Below, piece after piece: positions 63,937-64,000 of a DNA stretch of 64,000 nt. Both the position numbers and the translations under genes were made by a program. The first letter of the stretch is position 1, and every line of letters begins with the position of its first letter. The stretch spans positions 2,604,001-2,668,000 of the forward strand of contig NZ_JABBYJ010000001.1 of NCBI RefSeq assembly GCF_012932565.1, written 5' to 3'. The notes beneath the pieces are model-generated. The model searched no databases. It had not been told where the DNA came from and saw nothing but the letters and a program-made list of their open reading frames with translations. Source of the DNA: Sneathiella limimaris (GTDB lineage: Bacteria; Pseudomonadota; Alphaproteobacteria; Sneathiellales; Sneathiellaceae).

Positions 63937-64000
63937 TTACTGGCGCCCCATTTGCTCAACTTCAAACGGTACATGTTTTCGAAGGCCAGTTAAAGGGTCA
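63937..64000 (-). CDS. 3' end of an upstream gene, partial
   Basis: An open frame runs from the right edge to a TAA at 63937-63939, 13 bp before the extradiol dioxygenase start, giving a 20-residue tail (LRKHVPFEVEQMGRQ at the end). Close spacing fits an operon partner, but too little is visible to identify it. Confidence 0.35.
   Translation of the reverse strand, partial: DPLTGLRKHVPFEVEQMGRQ

Overview
The window is a chromosomal segment of an alphaproteobacterium, probably free-living and marine-type. The evidence is an NDUFS4-type complex I accessory subunit, a eukaryotic-like NADP isocitrate dehydrogenase, GTTC-N7-GTTC (LexA-type) boxes at recA, a VPLPA-CTERM protein and an Mrp/MBH-like Na+/H+ antiporter module. 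Genus cannot be fixed from the sequence; Sneathiella- or Kiloniella-like bacteria are plausible. Gene density is high and composition looks even. I saw no insertion sequence, prophage or CRISPR array.

Layout. 1-10.7 kb: a truncated membrane PAS sensor, a zinc alcohol dehydrogenase beside a LysR regulator, a pirin/glutathionyl-hydroquinone reductase pair divergent from a second LysR regulator, an unassigned possible 2-oxoglutarate oxygenase, a secreted nuclease, tRNA-Arg(TCT), an NDUFS4-like gene coupled to a PA14 protein, tRNA-Pro(TGG), a thioesterase and a DUF192 protein. 10.7-13.5 kb: a TPP riboswitch followed by an ABC transporter for a thiamine pyrimidine precursor. 13.5-22 kb: a double cold-shock-domain protein and a nine-gene antiporter operon (E, F, G, A-tail/B fusion, C and three ND5-like D subunits, with a small two-helix protein). 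22-27 kb: a ChaN-like lipoprotein, a Panacea-domain protein, and the remnant of a molybdenum hydroxylase locus: coxS is cut short by a terminator, no large or medium subunit is present, xdhC has its own promoter, and a molybdopterin/cytidylyltransferase gene lacks an obvious start. Two Fe-S-related small genes follow.

27-45 kb: a PadR-controlled RND efflux pair, phosphatidylserine synthase and decarboxylase, an Atm1-type exporter, a LysM protein, a periplasmic cytochrome group (diheme c, c', unknown partner), a LOG-family hydrolase, icd, a VPLPA-CTERM protein, VOC and lipocalin-like proteins, and recA with two LexA-type boxes. 45-56 kb: two unrecognised proteins (one secreted and coiled-coil, one acidic), a beta-lactamase-fold hydrolase, a LysR regulator with a palindrome over its own start codon, a cobalamin riboswitch driving bluB, an orphan PAS histidine kinase, a TPR protein and a second hotdog thioesterase.

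56-64 kb is the most distinctive region. An IclR regulator sits behind an array of ATAATCGATC operators. Divergent from it lies a compact operon encoding a [2Fe-2S] ferredoxin, a ferredoxin reductase, a single-subunit Rieske oxygenase, a glutamine-synthetase-like ligase and a CHMI-type isomerase. A LigB/DODA-type extradiol dioxygenase faces the operon. Together they suggest an inducible catabolic pathway for an amine-bearing or gamma-glutamylated aromatic compound. The substrate is not deducible from sequence.
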